A stretch of DNA of 64,000 nucleotides from Pseudomonas aylmerensis (GTDB taxonomy: Bacteria > Pseudomonadota > Gammaproteobacteria > Pseudomonadales > Pseudomonadaceae), in contig NZ_MAUE01000038.1 of NCBI RefSeq assembly GCF_001702265.1, forward strand, positions 1-64,000. The letters are read 5' to 3'. Numbering within the stretch: position 1 is the stretch's first letter; every line of letters begins with the position of its first letter. The notes under the pieces are model-generated. The model was not told the origin of the DNA and ran no database searches. It worked only from the letters and a program-made list of their open reading frames with translations. A program made the position numbers and the translations under genes. Shown in pieces: positions 45,154 to 54,359 of this stretch.

Positions 45154-46497
45154 ATGAGTGACAGCTATCTAGCGTTCGTCAGTTCTCCTTGGGGCCGCCG
45201 CCTGGCTGGGGCGATCGGTTTGCCCCAACCCTTGCCGTTGCAACGCCATCGCAGCGGTCAGCAAGGCCTCGCCAACCCGGTGATCCTGGCCGGGGCAGGG
45301 CGCCTGGCCGGCGAAGTGCAGCGCATTTTCGGCGACACCGACACGGTCACCGCCACTGCGGCCACGCTCAAGGCGCCGTCCACGGTGAAAGTGCAGGGCG
45401 CGGTGTTCGATGCCAGCGGCGTGACCGACCTGCAGCAACTCGACGAGCTGTATGTATTCTTCCACGCCAACGCCAAGCGCCTCGGCCAGCACGGTCGCGT
45501 GGTGGTGCTCGGCACGGCGCCGGAACACTGCGTCGACTTGCCCCAGGCCATCGCGCAGCGCGCCCTCGAAGGCCTGGTGCGCTCATTGGCCAAGGAGTTG
45601 CGCCGGGCCATCACCGTGCAGTTGCTGTACGTGGCGCCGGGGGCCGAGGCGGCGCTGGACAGCAGCCTGCGGTTCTTCCTGTCGCGCCGGTCGGCCTATG
45701 TGTCCGGGCAAGTGGTGCGCCTGGAAGCCCCGGTGGACGGTCACGTCACGGTCAATTGGGACAAGCCCTTCGCCGGCCGCCGCGCGCTGGTCACCGGCGC
45801 GTCGCGTGGCATTGGCCTGGCCATCGCCCAAGTGCTGGCGCGTGACGGTGCCCATGTGGTCTGCGTGGACGTGCCCCAGGCCCACGACGCGCTGCAGCAA
45901 GCCGCCAGCAGTGTCGGCGGCTCGGCCCTGCCGCTGGATATCACCGCTGCCGATGCCACCGCGTTGTTGCAGGCGCATATCAGCCAATACGGCGCCTTCG
46001 ATGTGGTGGTGCACAACGCCGGGATCACCCGCGACAAGACCATCGCGAAGATGACCGAGGCAGCCTGGCGCAGTGTGCTGGCGGTCAACCTCGAAGCGCC
46101 GTTGCAACTGAGCCAGGCGCTGCTCGACCATCAGGGCCTGAACGCTGGTGGGCGCATCGTGTGCGTGTCGTCGATTTCCGGCATCGCCGGCAACCTCGGG
46201 CAGAGCAACTACGCGACCTCCAAGGCCGGCGTGATTGGCCTGGTGCAAGGCCTGGCCCGGCAGGCAGCGGCGCAACAGGTGACGGTGAATGCCGTGGCGC
46301 CGGGGTTTATCGAAACCCAGATGACCGCAAAAATCCCGTTGATGATTCGCGAAGCGGGGCGGCGCATGAACTCGATGTCCCAGGGCGGCCAGCCGATCGA
46401 TGTGGCCGAGACCATCGCCTGGCTGGCACACCCGGCATCCGGCGCCGTCAATGGCCAGGTCGTACGCGTGTGCGGGCAAAGCCTGCTGGGAGCCTGA
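45154..46497 (+). CDS. High-molecular-weight 3-oxoacyl reductase (FabG4-like SDR)
   Basis: Protein of 447 residues with two Rossmann-like halves: an N-terminal non-catalytic domain (1-200) and a C-terminal ketoreductase with cofactor loop GASRGIG (215-221), HNAG, and catalytic Tyr353/Lys357 in YATSK. This two-domain layout is that of HMwFabG/FabG4, which uses NADH and CoA esters and is specific for (R)-3-hydroxyacyl substrates. Working in the oxidative direction it would convert (R)-3-hydroxyacyl-CoA from the MaoC hydratase into 3-oxoacyl-CoA. ATG 45154 preferred to in-frame GTG 45142. The next gene starts 3 bp after its stop. Confidence 0.92.
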   Translation: MSDSYLAFVSSPWGRRLAGAIGLPQPLPLQRHRSGQQGLANPVILAGAGRLAGEVQRIFGDTDTVTATAATLKAPSTVKVQGAVFDASGVTDLQQLDELYVFFHANAKRLGQHGRVVVLGTAPEHCVDLPQAIAQRALEGLVRSLAKELRRAITVQLLYVAPGAEAALDSSLRFFLSRRSAYVSGQVVRLEAPVDGHVTVNWDKPFAGRRALVTGASRGIGLAIAQVLARDGAHVVCVDVPQAHDALQQAASSVGGSALPLDITAADATALLQAHISQYGAFDVVVHNAGITRDKTIAKMTEAAWRSVLAVNLEAPLQLSQALLDHQGLNAGGRIVCVSSISGIAGNLGQSNYATSKAGVIGLVQGLARQAAAQQVTVNAVAPGFIETQMTAKIPLMIREAGRRMNSMSQGGQPIDVAETIAWLAHPASGAVNGQVVRVCGQSLLGA

Positions 46498-46500
46498 GCC

Positions 46501-47391
46501 ATGGACTACGTGACGCAGATCATCGACCCGCCACCCTCGCGCACCCGCCTGCTGCTGGATGGCGTGCGCGCCCTGCGCAAGCCCAAGCTCGACGGTGTGC
46601 CGGTGCTGCCCAAGGAGCGCCTGGTGCGCTCGGCGGTGGAGCTGAGCGCCACCGGCATTGCCGGCTATGGCCGTGCGTGTGGCTTTCGTCACGAGCAGGG
46701 GGTGCCGTTGTCCTACCCGCATGTGTTGGCGTTCCCGCTGCACCTGATGCTGTTGACCCGGCCGAGCTTCCCGTACCCGGCCGGCGGCATGGTGCACCTG
46801 GCCAACCGCATTCGGCAGCACCAGCGGTTGCACCCAGGCCAGGCGTTGCGCATCGAGGTGTACGCCGAGCGCTGGGTCGCGCACCCCAAGGGACAGGCAT
46901 TGAGCATCGCCACCCGTGCCTACAGTGCCGATGCGCTGGTGTGGGAAAGCGACAGCCTGTACCTGCGCCGCGACGTGAAGAACCCGCTCGGCGAGCCGTG
47001 GGGCGAGGCGCTGGAGTTGTCGAAAGAGGGCCTTTTGCGCACGCAACGCTGGGTATTGCCGGCCGATCTGGGCCGACGTTTCGCCAAGGTGTCGGGGGAT
47101 TTCAACCCGATCCACGCCTCGATGATCGGCGCGAAAATCTTCGGTTTTCGCCGCGCCATCGCCCATGGCATGTGGACCCTTGGCCGAGCGCTCGCCGCCC
47201 AGCAGCCACCTGGAGGCCTGGACCAGGCCGAAGCCCATTGCGATTTCAAACTGCCGATCTACCTGCCCGGCCAGGTCGCCCTGTGGAGCCACCCCGTGAC
47301 CGGCCCGCGCCGTGCATTCGAGGTGCGCAATGCTGCCGGCGACAAACCCCATATGCGTGGGCTCTTTATTTGGAAAGCCTTAGATGAGTGA
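46501..47391 (+). CDS. MaoC-type (R)-specific enoyl-CoA hydratase
   Basis: Protein of 296 residues with a double-hotdog MaoC fold. The hydratase 2 motif DFNPIH (Asp200, His205) followed by AIAHGMWT is complete in the C-terminal half, the catalytic pair of (R)-hydratases. The N-terminal half is a degenerate hotdog, as in HtdX-type proteins. It would hydrate trans-2-enoyl-CoA made by FadE to (R)-3-hydroxyacyl-CoA. It overlaps the thiolase gene by 8 bp, so both are translationally linked. The R-stereospecificity is family knowledge, not shown here. Confidence 0.93.
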   Translation: MDYVTQIIDPPPSRTRLLLDGVRALRKPKLDGVPVLPKERLVRSAVELSATGIAGYGRACGFRHEQGVPLSYPHVLAFPLHLMLLTRPSFPYPAGGMVHLANRIRQHQRLHPGQALRIEVYAERWVAHPKGQALSIATRAYSADALVWESDSLYLRRDVKNPLGEPWGEALELSKEGLLRTQRWVLPADLGRRFAKVSGDFNPIHASMIGAKIFGFRRAIAHGMWTLGRALAAQQPPGGLDQAEAHCDFKLPIYLPGQVALWSHPVTGPRRAFEVRNAAGDKPHMRGLFIWKALDE

Positions 47392-48682
47392 CTACAGCTT
47401 CAACCCGGCTCCGACCCGCCGCGTGGCGATCATCGGCGGCAACCGCATTCCGTTTGCCCGCTCCAACACCGTGTACGCCCATGACAGCAACCAGGATTTG
47501 CTGGTGGCGGCGCTGCAAGGCCTGGTCGACCGCTACAACCTGCACGGCCAGCGCCTGGGCGAGTTCGCCGCCGGCGCGGTGATCAAGCATTCGCGCGATT
47601 TCAACCTGGCGCGCGAGTCGCTGCTGTCCACCACGCTGTCGCCGCAAACGCCGGCTTACGACGTGCAACAAGCCTGCGGCACCGGCCTGGAAGCGGCGCT
47701 GCTGGTGGCGAATAAGATTGCCCTGGGCCAGATCGAGGTGGGCATCGCCGGCGGCGCCGACACCACTTCCGATGCGCCCATCGGCATCAACGAATCCCTG
47801 CGCCACACGTTGCTGGCGGCCAATCGCGCCAAGGGCATGGGCGACAAGCTCAAGGCATTGCTGAAAGTGCGCCCGTCGATGTTGTTCAAGCCGCTGCTGC
47901 CCCGTAACGGCGAGCCGCGCACGGGCTTGTCGATGGGCGAGCACTGCGAAGAAATGGCCAAGCGCTGGCAGATCAAGCGCCTGGCGCAGGACGAGTTGAC
48001 CCTGACCAGCCACCAGCGTCTGGACGCTGCCTATAAACGCGGCTTTTTCGACGACCTGATCAGCCCCCATCGCGGCCTGGCCCGCGACAATAACCTGCGT
48101 GCCGACGCGAGCCTGGAGAAACTCGCCGGCCTGTCCCCGGCCTATGACCGGCAGAACGGCACGCTCACGGCCGGCAACTCCACGCCGCTCACCGATGGCG
48201 CCTCGGTGGTGTTGCTGGCCAGTGAAGAGTGGGCGGCGGCCAATGGCTGGCCGGTGCTGGCCTACCTGCGCACTGGCGAAACGGCGGCGGTGAATTTCGT
48301 CGACGGCACCGAAGGCCTGTTGATGGCTCCGGCCTATGCAGTGCCGCGCATGCTCAAGCGCGAAGGGCTGAGCTTTGCCGACTTCGATTTTTTCGAGATC
48401 CACGAAGCCTTCGCCGCCCAGGTGCTGTGCACGCTCAAGGCTTGGGAGGACGCCGATTATTGCCGCGAGCGGCTAGGCTTGGAGGCTCCGCTCGGCCCGA
48501 TCGAACGCAGCAAAATGAACGTCAACGGCGGCTCGCTGGGCTGTGGTCACCCGTTTGCCGCCACCGGTGGCCGGCAGTTGGCGGCGCTGGCCAAGGCCAT
48601 CCATGAGCGGGGTGGCGGTCGCGGCCTGATTTCGATCTGCGCGGCGGGCGGGTTGGGCATTACTGCCATCGTCGAAAAGTAG
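47384..48682 (+). CDS. Acetyl-CoA C-acyltransferase (thiolase, FadI/FadA2-like)
   Basis: Thiolase of 432 residues catalysing CoA-dependent cleavage of 3-oxoacyl-CoA. Nucleophilic Cys98 in QACGTG, HEAFAAQ (His340), His389 in GCGHPFAATGGR, and Cys419 in ICAAGG make the active site complete. HEAF and CAAGG variants are typical of the FadI/trifunctional-protein group. ATG 47384 lies inside the 3' end of the maoC gene. It is the last step of the beta-oxidation cassette. Confidence 0.95.
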   Translation: MSDYSFNPAPTRRVAIIGGNRIPFARSNTVYAHDSNQDLLVAALQGLVDRYNLHGQRLGEFAAGAVIKHSRDFNLARESLLSTTLSPQTPAYDVQQACGTGLEAALLVANKIALGQIEVGIAGGADTTSDAPIGINESLRHTLLAANRAKGMGDKLKALLKVRPSMLFKPLLPRNGEPRTGLSMGEHCEEMAKRWQIKRLAQDELTLTSHQRLDAAYKRGFFDDLISPHRGLARDNNLRADASLEKLAGLSPAYDRQNGTLTAGNSTPLTDGASVVLLASEEWAAANGWPVLAYLRTGETAAVNFVDGTEGLLMAPAYAVPRMLKREGLSFADFDFFEIHEAFAAQVLCTLKAWEDADYCRERLGLEAPLGPIERSKMNVNGGSLGCGHPFAATGGRQLAALAKAIHERGGGRGLISICAAGGLGITAIVEK

Positions 48683-48713
48683 CTCTATCAAAAACAACAA
48701 CAAGGAGACTGCC

Positions 48714-50420
48714 ATGAACGCTGTAAGCCAGGAACAAACCGAACGGATCTGGTTGAACGCTTACCTGCCCGGCGTACCGGCAGACATCGATGCCGCTATC
48801 GAGGACTACCCGTCGTTGCGCGAGGTGTTCGTGGAGCACCTGGAGAAGTTTCGCGAGCGGGTCGCCTACGTCAGCATCGGCACCGAAATGACCTACGCCG
48901 ACTGGCACGTGCAAGGCATTGCCTTTGCCGCCTGGCTGCAAGGCCAGGGCGTACAGCCGGGCGACCGTGTGGCGCTGATGATGCCCAACTGCTTGCAGTA
49001 CCCGATCTGCCTGTTGGGCACGATCCTGGCCGGTGCGGTGGTGGTCAACGTCAACCCGCTGTACACCTCCCATGAGCTCAAGCATTTGCTCAAGGACAGC
49101 GGCGCCGAAACCGTGGTGATTTTCGAAAACTTCGCCCACACCCTGGAAAAAGTCATCGGCGGCAGCAGCGTCAAGCGCGTGGTGGTGGCGGCCATCGGCG
49201 ACTTGCTCGGTACGCTCAAGGGCGCGGCGATGAACTTCATCCTGCGCCGCGTGCAAAAGCAGGTGCCCACGTTCAACCTGCGCGGCGCGGTGCGTTTCAA
49301 TCAGGTGCTCAAGCAGGGCCGGGGGCTGAACCATTTTCCGGTGGGCATGCACCTTGATGACCTGGCGTTCCTGCAATACACCGGCGGCACCACGGGCGAC
49401 GCCAAGGGCGTGATGCTCAGCCACCGCAATATCATTGCCAACCTGCTGCAGGCCAAGGCCTGGGTCGGCGATCAACTGGACCAGGACAAGCAGGAAACCA
49501 ACGTCACCCTGCTGCCGCTGTACCACATCTTTTCGCTGACGGTGAACTGCCTGATGTTCATGTGCCTGGGCGGGCGCAACATCCTCATCGCCAACCCGCG
49601 GGATGTGAAGCGTGTGCAGATGATCCTGCGCAAGGAGCGCTTCAACGGGATTGCCGGGGTCAATACGCTGTTCAACGGCTTGCTGGAAAACCCGGAGTTC
49701 TGCGCGCGGGACTTTTCCGACCTGCGCATGGTGATCGCCGGTGGCATGGCCACGCACACGGCAGTGGCCAAGCGCTGGAAGGAAGTCACCGGGCTGCCGA
49801 TCATCGAAGGCTACGGCCTGACCGAGTGTTCGCCGGTGGTGAGCATCAGCCCGATCAACATCGCCCGTATGCGCGAGATGGACTTCACCGGTAGCATTGG
49901 CGTGCCGCTGCCGTCGACCTGGGTGCGGTTTGTTCGCGAAGACGGCGAGCTGGCCGAACTTGGTGAGCAGGGCGAACTGCAAGTGCGCGGCCCGCAGGTG
50001 ATGCAGGGTTACTGGCAGCGACCGAAGGAAACCGCCGAGGTGCTGGATGCCGAAGGCTGGCTGTCGACCGGTGATATCGGGGTGATGGATGAGCGCGGTT
50101 ATATCCGCCTGGTGGACCGCAAGAAAGACATGATCCTGGTCTCGGGCTTCAACGTGTACCCGAATGAAATCGAGGACGTGGTGGCCTTGCACCCCGGCGT
50201 CGGGGAAGTCGCGGCGATTGGCGTGGAAGATGGCGTGACCGGCGAGAAGGTCAAGATCATCGTGGTGCGCAAGGACCCGAACCTGACCCAGGAACAGATC
50301 CTCGCCCATTGCCGTGAATACCTGACGGGCTACAAGATGCCGAAGTATGTGGAATTCCGAACCACGGAATTGCCGAAAACCACCGTCGGCAAAGTCCTGC
50401 GCCGCGCTTTGCGGAGCTGA
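48714..50420 (+). CDS. Long-chain fatty acid-CoA ligase (FadD-type)
   Basis: ATP-dependent acyl-CoA synthetase of 568 residues that activates fatty acids for the upstream beta-oxidation enzymes. AMP-binding P-loop YTGGTTGDAKG (about residue 222), YGLTECSP, GWLSTGD, the DRKKDMILVSGFNVYPNEIE block with the adenylation-state switch, and the C-terminal Lys in KTTVGKVLRR are present. Length matches E. coli FadD (561). Ribosome site AAGGAG in ACAAGGAGACTGCC. It is the end of the cassette and is followed by the tandem REPIN array. Confidence 0.96.
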   Translation: MNAVSQEQTERIWLNAYLPGVPADIDAAIEDYPSLREVFVEHLEKFRERVAYVSIGTEMTYADWHVQGIAFAAWLQGQGVQPGDRVALMMPNCLQYPICLLGTILAGAVVVNVNPLYTSHELKHLLKDSGAETVVIFENFAHTLEKVIGGSSVKRVVVAAIGDLLGTLKGAAMNFILRRVQKQVPTFNLRGAVRFNQVLKQGRGLNHFPVGMHLDDLAFLQYTGGTTGDAKGVMLSHRNIIANLLQAKAWVGDQLDQDKQETNVTLLPLYHIFSLTVNCLMFMCLGGRNILIANPRDVKRVQMILRKERFNGIAGVNTLFNGLLENPEFCARDFSDLRMVIAGGMATHTAVAKRWKEVTGLPIIEGYGLTECSPVVSISPINIARMREMDFTGSIGVPLPSTWVRFVREDGELAELGEQGELQVRGPQVMQGYWQRPKETAEVLDAEGWLSTGDIGVMDERGYIRLVDRKKDMILVSGFNVYPNEIEDVVALHPGVGEVAAIGVEDGVTGEKVKIIVVRKDPNLTQEQILAHCREYLTGYKMPKYVEFRTTELPKTTVGKVLRRALRS

Positions 50421-50432
50421 AGGTCCGGCCCC

Positions 50433-51811
50433 TGTGGGAGCTGGCTTGCCCGCGATGGCGGGGTGACAGACACACCGCTATCGCAGGCAAGCCAGCTCCC
50501 ACATTTGGGGTGTATTCCAAGGTTGGAACCGGGTTGTGCCGTCGGTAGAAAAGTTAGTGCAGCACTCCGGATTCCAAGTCCGAACAACGATCAAAACTGT
50601 GGGAGCGGGCTTGCCCGCGAAAGCGGTGTGTCAGTCGATGAACAGGGTGACTGATCCAGCGATTTCGCGAGCAAGCCCGCTCCCACATTTAGCTCGTATT
50701 CCAAGGTTGGAACCGGGTTGTGCCGTCAGTGGAAATGTGGGCGTAGCACCGCGAATCCCAAGCCGAACAACGATCAAAACTGTGGGAGCGGGCTTGCTCG
50801 CGAAAGCGGTGTGTCAGTCGATGAACAGGGTGACTGATCCAGCACCTTCGCGAGCAAGCCCGCTCCCACATTTTTGGCGTGTATTCCAAGGTTGGAACCG
50901 GGTTGTGCCGTCGGTGGAAATGTTGGCGCAGCACCGCGAATTCCAGGCCGAACAACGATCAAAACTGTGGGAGCGGGCTTGCTCGCGAAAGCGGTGTGTC
51001 AGTCGATGAACAGGGTGACTGATCCAGCGATTTCGCGAGCAAGCCCGCTCTCACATTTAGCTCGTATTCCAAGGTTGGAACCGGGTTGTGCCGTCGGTGG
51101 AAATGTGTGCGCAGCACCGCGAATCCCAAGCCGAAAAACGATCAAAACTGTGGGAGCGGGCTTGCTCGCGAAAGCGGTGGGTCAGTCGATGAACAGGGTG
51201 GCTGATCCAGCGCCTTCGCGAGCAAGCCCGCTCCCACATTTAGCTTGTATTCCAAGGTTGGAACCGGGTTGTGCCGTCGGTGAAAATGTGGGCGCAGCAC
51301 CGCGAATCGCAAGCCGAACAACGATCAAAACTGTGGGAGCGGGCTTGCCCGCGAAAGCGGTGGTTCAGTCGATGAATAGGGTGACTGATCCAGCGCCTTC
51401 GCGAGCAAGCCCGCTCCCACATTTGGCTCGTATTCCAAGGTTGGAACCGGGTTGTGCCGTCGGTGAAACTATTAGTGCAGCACCCCGAATCCCAAGCCGA
51501 ACAACGATCAAAAATGTGGGAGCGGGCTTGCTCGCGAAAGCGGTGTGTCAGTCGATGAACAGGGTGACTGATCCAGCGCCTTCGCGAGCAAGCCCGCTCC
51601 CACATTTGGGGTGCATTCCAAGGTTGGAACCGGGTTGTGCCGTCGGTGAAAGTGTGGGCGCAGCACCGCGAATCGCAAGCCGAACAACGATCAAAACTGT
51701 GGGAGCGGGCTTGCCCGCGAAAGCGGTGTGTCAGTCAATGAATAGGGTGACTGATCCAGCGCCTTCGCGAGTAAGCTCGCTCCCACATTTGGGGTGTATT
51801 CCAATGTTTAA
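50433..51811. repeat. Tandem array of eight REPIN units, 183-bp period
   Basis: Units begin (TGTGGGAGC...) at 50433, 50598, 50781, 50966, 51149, 51332, 51515 and 51698; spacings are 165, 183, 185, 183, 183, 183 and 183 bp. Each unit has two inverted REPs (GTGGGAGCGGGCTTG... and its inverse) around a 20-30 bp spacer, then an about 80-bp linker beginning ATTCCAAGGTTGGAACC. The first unit has a different, shorter REPIN of the GAGCTGGCTTGCC type. The array fills the gap between the 3' ends of convergent genes. Because 183 is a multiple of three, it yields repetitive open frames on both strands which are not genes. Confidence 0.95.
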
Positions 51812-52923
51812 ACCGTGTCCACTGTTACCCAGCGTTCTTCACGGGCCGCGACGCGAATCGCGGTGGCCAGCCGTTCCACTGCCCACGCGGCGTCAAAATC
51901 GGTGCCGTCCGCCCCCTGGCCGGCCACGGCCATGATCAACTCCTGGACTTCCAGCGTCTTCAGTTCGTTGTAACCCAATTGGTGCCCGGCCGCCGGGCTG
52001 AACGCTGCGTAGCCGGGCAGGGCGGGGCCGGCCAGCAGGCGCTGGAAACCGTCCTGGCCGGCACGGCACAGGCGCAGTTCGTTCAAGCGCTCCTGGTCGA
52101 AGGCCAAGGTGCCCAGGGTGCCGCTGATCTCGAAACTCAGGTGGTTCTTGTAGCCATGCTTGAGCCAACTGCTGCTCACCGTGCCGCGCGCGCCATTGGC
52201 GAAGCGCAGCAGGGCATGCACCTGGTCATCCACCGCGATGGCTTTGCGCTCATCGCTGCCGTGTACCGCAGGGCGCTGGGCGTGGACGGTCTGGGTGTCG
52301 GCGCACACGCTGGCGACATCCCCCACCAGATAGTGCGCCATCGACAGCAAGTGGCTGCCCAGGTCCGCCAGCGCGCCGCCGGCATGCGCCACTTCGCAGC
52401 GCCATGACCACGGTGACGCGGGGTCGGCCATGAAGTCTTCGCTGAACTCGCCCTGGAAGCTGATGATTTCGCCGAGATCGCCGTTGGCAATCATCTGCCG
52501 AGCCAGGCCGATCATCGGGTTGTGCTGGTAGTTGTAGCCGACCCGCGTCACCACCCCGGCCGCACGGGCGGCGCGGCGCATGGCGTCGGCCTGTTCGAGG
52601 CTGACGGCCAGCGGTTTTTCGCAGTACACCGCCTTGCCGGCCGCAATTGCGGCCATGGCCATGGGGTAATGCAGGTGGTTGGGGGTGGTGATGGCCACGA
52701 CATCGACGGCAGGATCATCGATCAGCGCCTGCCAGTCGCCGTGGGCCTGGGCAAAGCCCCAGGCCTTGGCGCAGCGCTGGGCACGCTCGGTATCGGCATC
52801 GGCCAGGGCGGCCAGCTTGAGGTGTACCGGCAGGTCAAATACCGCCCGGGCGTTATTGAATGCCAGGGCATGGGCGCGGCCCATGAAGCCTGTGCCGATC
52901 AAGCCGATTCCGAGTTCACGCAT
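51808..52923 (-). CDS. Gfo/Idh/MocA-family sugar/polyol dehydrogenase
   Basis: NAD(P)-dependent oxidoreductase of 371 residues. N-terminal Rossmann fold with GTGFMG (10-15), TTPNHLHYPMAM, the family motif CEKPLAVS (catalytic Lys), and a C-terminal alpha/beta domain with LADLGSHLLSMAHYLVGD (His region). Related to inositol 2-dehydrogenase-type enzymes; the substrate is not predictable. ATG 52923 is chosen; the longer frame to 53073 runs through AT-rich operator DNA. Two identical operator-like sites lie 43-84 nt upstream. No sugar transporter genes are adjacent. The stop is at the edge of the REPIN array. Confidence 0.92.
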   Translation of the reverse strand: MRELGIGLIGTGFMGRAHALAFNNARAVFDLPVHLKLAALADADTERAQRCAKAWGFAQAHGDWQALIDDPAVDVVAITTPNHLHYPMAMAAIAAGKAVYCEKPLAVSLEQADAMRRAARAAGVVTRVGYNYQHNPMIGLARQMIANGDLGEIISFQGEFSEDFMADPASPWSWRCEVAHAGGALADLGSHLLSMAHYLVGDVASVCADTQTVHAQRPAVHGSDERKAIAVDDQVHALLRFANGARGTVSSSWLKHGYKNHLSFEISGTLGTLAFDQERLNELRLCRAGQDGFQRLLAGPALPGYAAFSPAAGHQLGYNELKTLEVQELIMAVAGQGADGTDFDAAWAVERLATAIRVAAREERWVTVDTV

Positions 52924-52965
52924 AGCCGTGGTCCTTTGGTTTATTGTTTTCAGGTGGCTATTAAT

Positions 52966-53007
52966 GGAATAAAAATTCTCATAATTCAAGATATGGAATA
53001 AAAATTC
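52966..53007. promoter_or_regulatory. Duplicated operator-like sites upstream of the Gfo/Idh gene
   Basis: The 13-mer GGAATAAAAATTC occurs at 52966-52978 and 52995-53007, 29 bp apart, each containing the palindrome GAAT-N4-ATTC. The GGAAT/ATTC pattern resembles operators of RpiR-family sugar regulators such as IolR; that assignment is a guess. Three-turn spacing suits two dimers on one DNA face. Confidence 0.6.
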
Positions 53008-53027
53008 ATTGAGCGGGTGGTTGATCG

Positions 53028-53072
53028 TTCCCACGCTCTGCGTGGGAATGCAGCCCTTGACGCTCCGCGTCA
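53028..53072. repeat. Double-hairpin Pseudomonas intergenic repeat
   Basis: Two perfect adjacent stems: TTCCCACGC-TCT-GCGTGGGAA (53028-53048) and TGACGC-TCC-GCGTCA (53058-53072). I recognise this pair as a widespread Pseudomonas intergenic repeat, different from the REP types elsewhere in the window. Confidence 0.7.
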
Positions 53073-53299
53073 CCCGTCACGCCTCGGCAGCGGTAAACGA
53101 CCAATCAGTGCGACTGATGGCGCCATATTCAGCACGTGGCCAAACGCCGCCAGTTAACAAAAGATAACGTAGCGCCGATTGTCAGACGATTCGAAAGCCC
53201 GATAGGATGGCCCCTGCTTCCTTCAGGCGCTCTAGATTGCAGGTTTCAGGCGCCAGGAAGGCAAGACGACCTAACAATAATAAATCGGGAGAAAGGTCT

Positions 53300-54343
53300 A
53301 TGAGTGAGCCTGTCATGGGTTGGGTTGTTTGCCGCCCACGCGCCGCACGCAAGGTTGCGTTGCTGGCCGCAGCGCTCTCGCTGTTTGGGGCAGTCGCGTT
53401 GCCGACTGTCGTCCAGGCCGCCAGCGATACCACTTTTGCGATTGAATCCCCCAAGGCCGCCAAAGGCCTGATGATCGATGTCGTCCATGCCGGCAAGCGC
53501 CTGGTGGCCGTCGGTGATCGCGGGCATATCCTCTATTCCGATGACCAGGGCAGTACCTGGACCCAAGCCAAAGTGCCTACCCGGCAACTGCTCACGGCGG
53601 TGTTTTTCGTCGATGACAAGCACGGCTGGGCAGTCGGCCATGATGCGCAGATCCTCGCCAGTGCAGACGGCGGCGCCACCTGGACCCAGCAATACCAGGA
53701 CCTCAAGCGCGAAGCGCCACTGCTCGACGTGTGGTTCAAGGATGCCGAGCACGGCCTGGCCGTGGGCGCCTACGGTGCGCTGATCGCGACCGACGACGGC
53801 GGCAAGACCTGGGCAGACGTCAGCGACCGCCTCGACAACGAAGACCAGTTCCACCTCAACGCCATTGCGCACATCAAGGACGCCGGCCTGTTTATCGTCG
53901 GCGAGCAGGGCAGCATGTTCCGCTCCAGCGACGACGGCCAGACCTGGGAAAAGCTCGAAGGCCCCTACGAGGGCTCGCTGTTTGGCGTGATCAGCACGGC
54001 GCAGCCGCAGACGCTGTTGGCCTACGGCCTGCGCGGCAATCTCTACCGCTCCACCGATTTCGGCAGCACCTGGGAGCAGGTTGAACTGCCGGCGGCACGC
54101 GGTGCCCTGGAGTTTGGCCTGTCGGGGGCGACCTTGCTCGACGACGGATCGCTGGTGGTGGTCGGCAATGGCGGCAGCGTGGTGGTCAGTCATGACGACG
54201 GCCAGACCTTCAGCGTGTTCAATCGCCCGGACCGCATTTCCCTCTCGTCGGTGACGGCAGCAGGCAATGGCAACTTGATTCTGGCCGGGCAGGGTGGCGT
54301 GCGTGTTGCCACTGCGACTGGCGCTGAACTGGCAAAACAATAA
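53300..54343 (+). CDS. YCF48/BNR-repeat periplasmic beta-propeller protein
   Basis: Exported protein of 347 residues with a signal peptide (cleavage near VVQAAS, residue about 40) and at least six Asp-box repeats of the S/T-D-D-G-x-T-W type (SDDQGSTW, SADGGATW, TDDGGKTW, SDDGQTW, STDFGSTW, SHDDGQTF), giving a photosystem-assembly-factor-like propeller. Such proteins commonly sit next to MMPL/RND exporters; here the transporter gene begins 16 bp downstream, so the propeller is probably its periplasmic partner. No catalytic sialidase residues are evident. ATG 53300 follows GAGAAAGG. Confidence 0.88.
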   Translation: MSEPVMGWVVCRPRAARKVALLAAALSLFGAVALPTVVQAASDTTFAIESPKAAKGLMIDVVHAGKRLVAVGDRGHILYSDDQGSTWTQAKVPTRQLLTAVFFVDDKHGWAVGHDAQILASADGGATWTQQYQDLKREAPLLDVWFKDAEHGLAVGAYGALIATDDGGKTWADVSDRLDNEDQFHLNAIAHIKDAGLFIVGEQGSMFRSSDDGQTWEKLEGPYEGSLFGVISTAQPQTLLAYGLRGNLYRSTDFGSTWEQVELPAARGALEFGLSGATLLDDGSLVVVGNGGSVVVSHDDGQTFSVFNRPDRISLSSVTAAGNGNLILAGQGGVRVATATGAELAKQ

Positions 54344-54359
54344 AAAAGGCGGGGAAAGA

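Larger units (their letters stand above)
52924..53299. other. Divergent intergenic region (Gfo/Idh gene and YCF48-type gene)
   Basis: 376 bp holding, from left to right, the Gfo/Idh promoter with two operator-like sites, a pair of perfect hairpins (53028-53072) of a common Pseudomonas repeat type, and the promoter region of the YCF48-type gene. No coding sequence supported. Confidence 0.7.

Noticed and set aside
50433..51811. Possible CRISPR or integron cassette array
   Set aside because: Linkers between REPINs are near-identical rather than unique, and no integrase or attC-like structure was found.
50874..51935. 353-codon repetitive frame across the REPIN array and shorter minus-strand frames there
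   Set aside because: The repeat period is divisible by three, so stop-free frames persist by chance of the repeat. The product is the translated repeat with no ribosome site.
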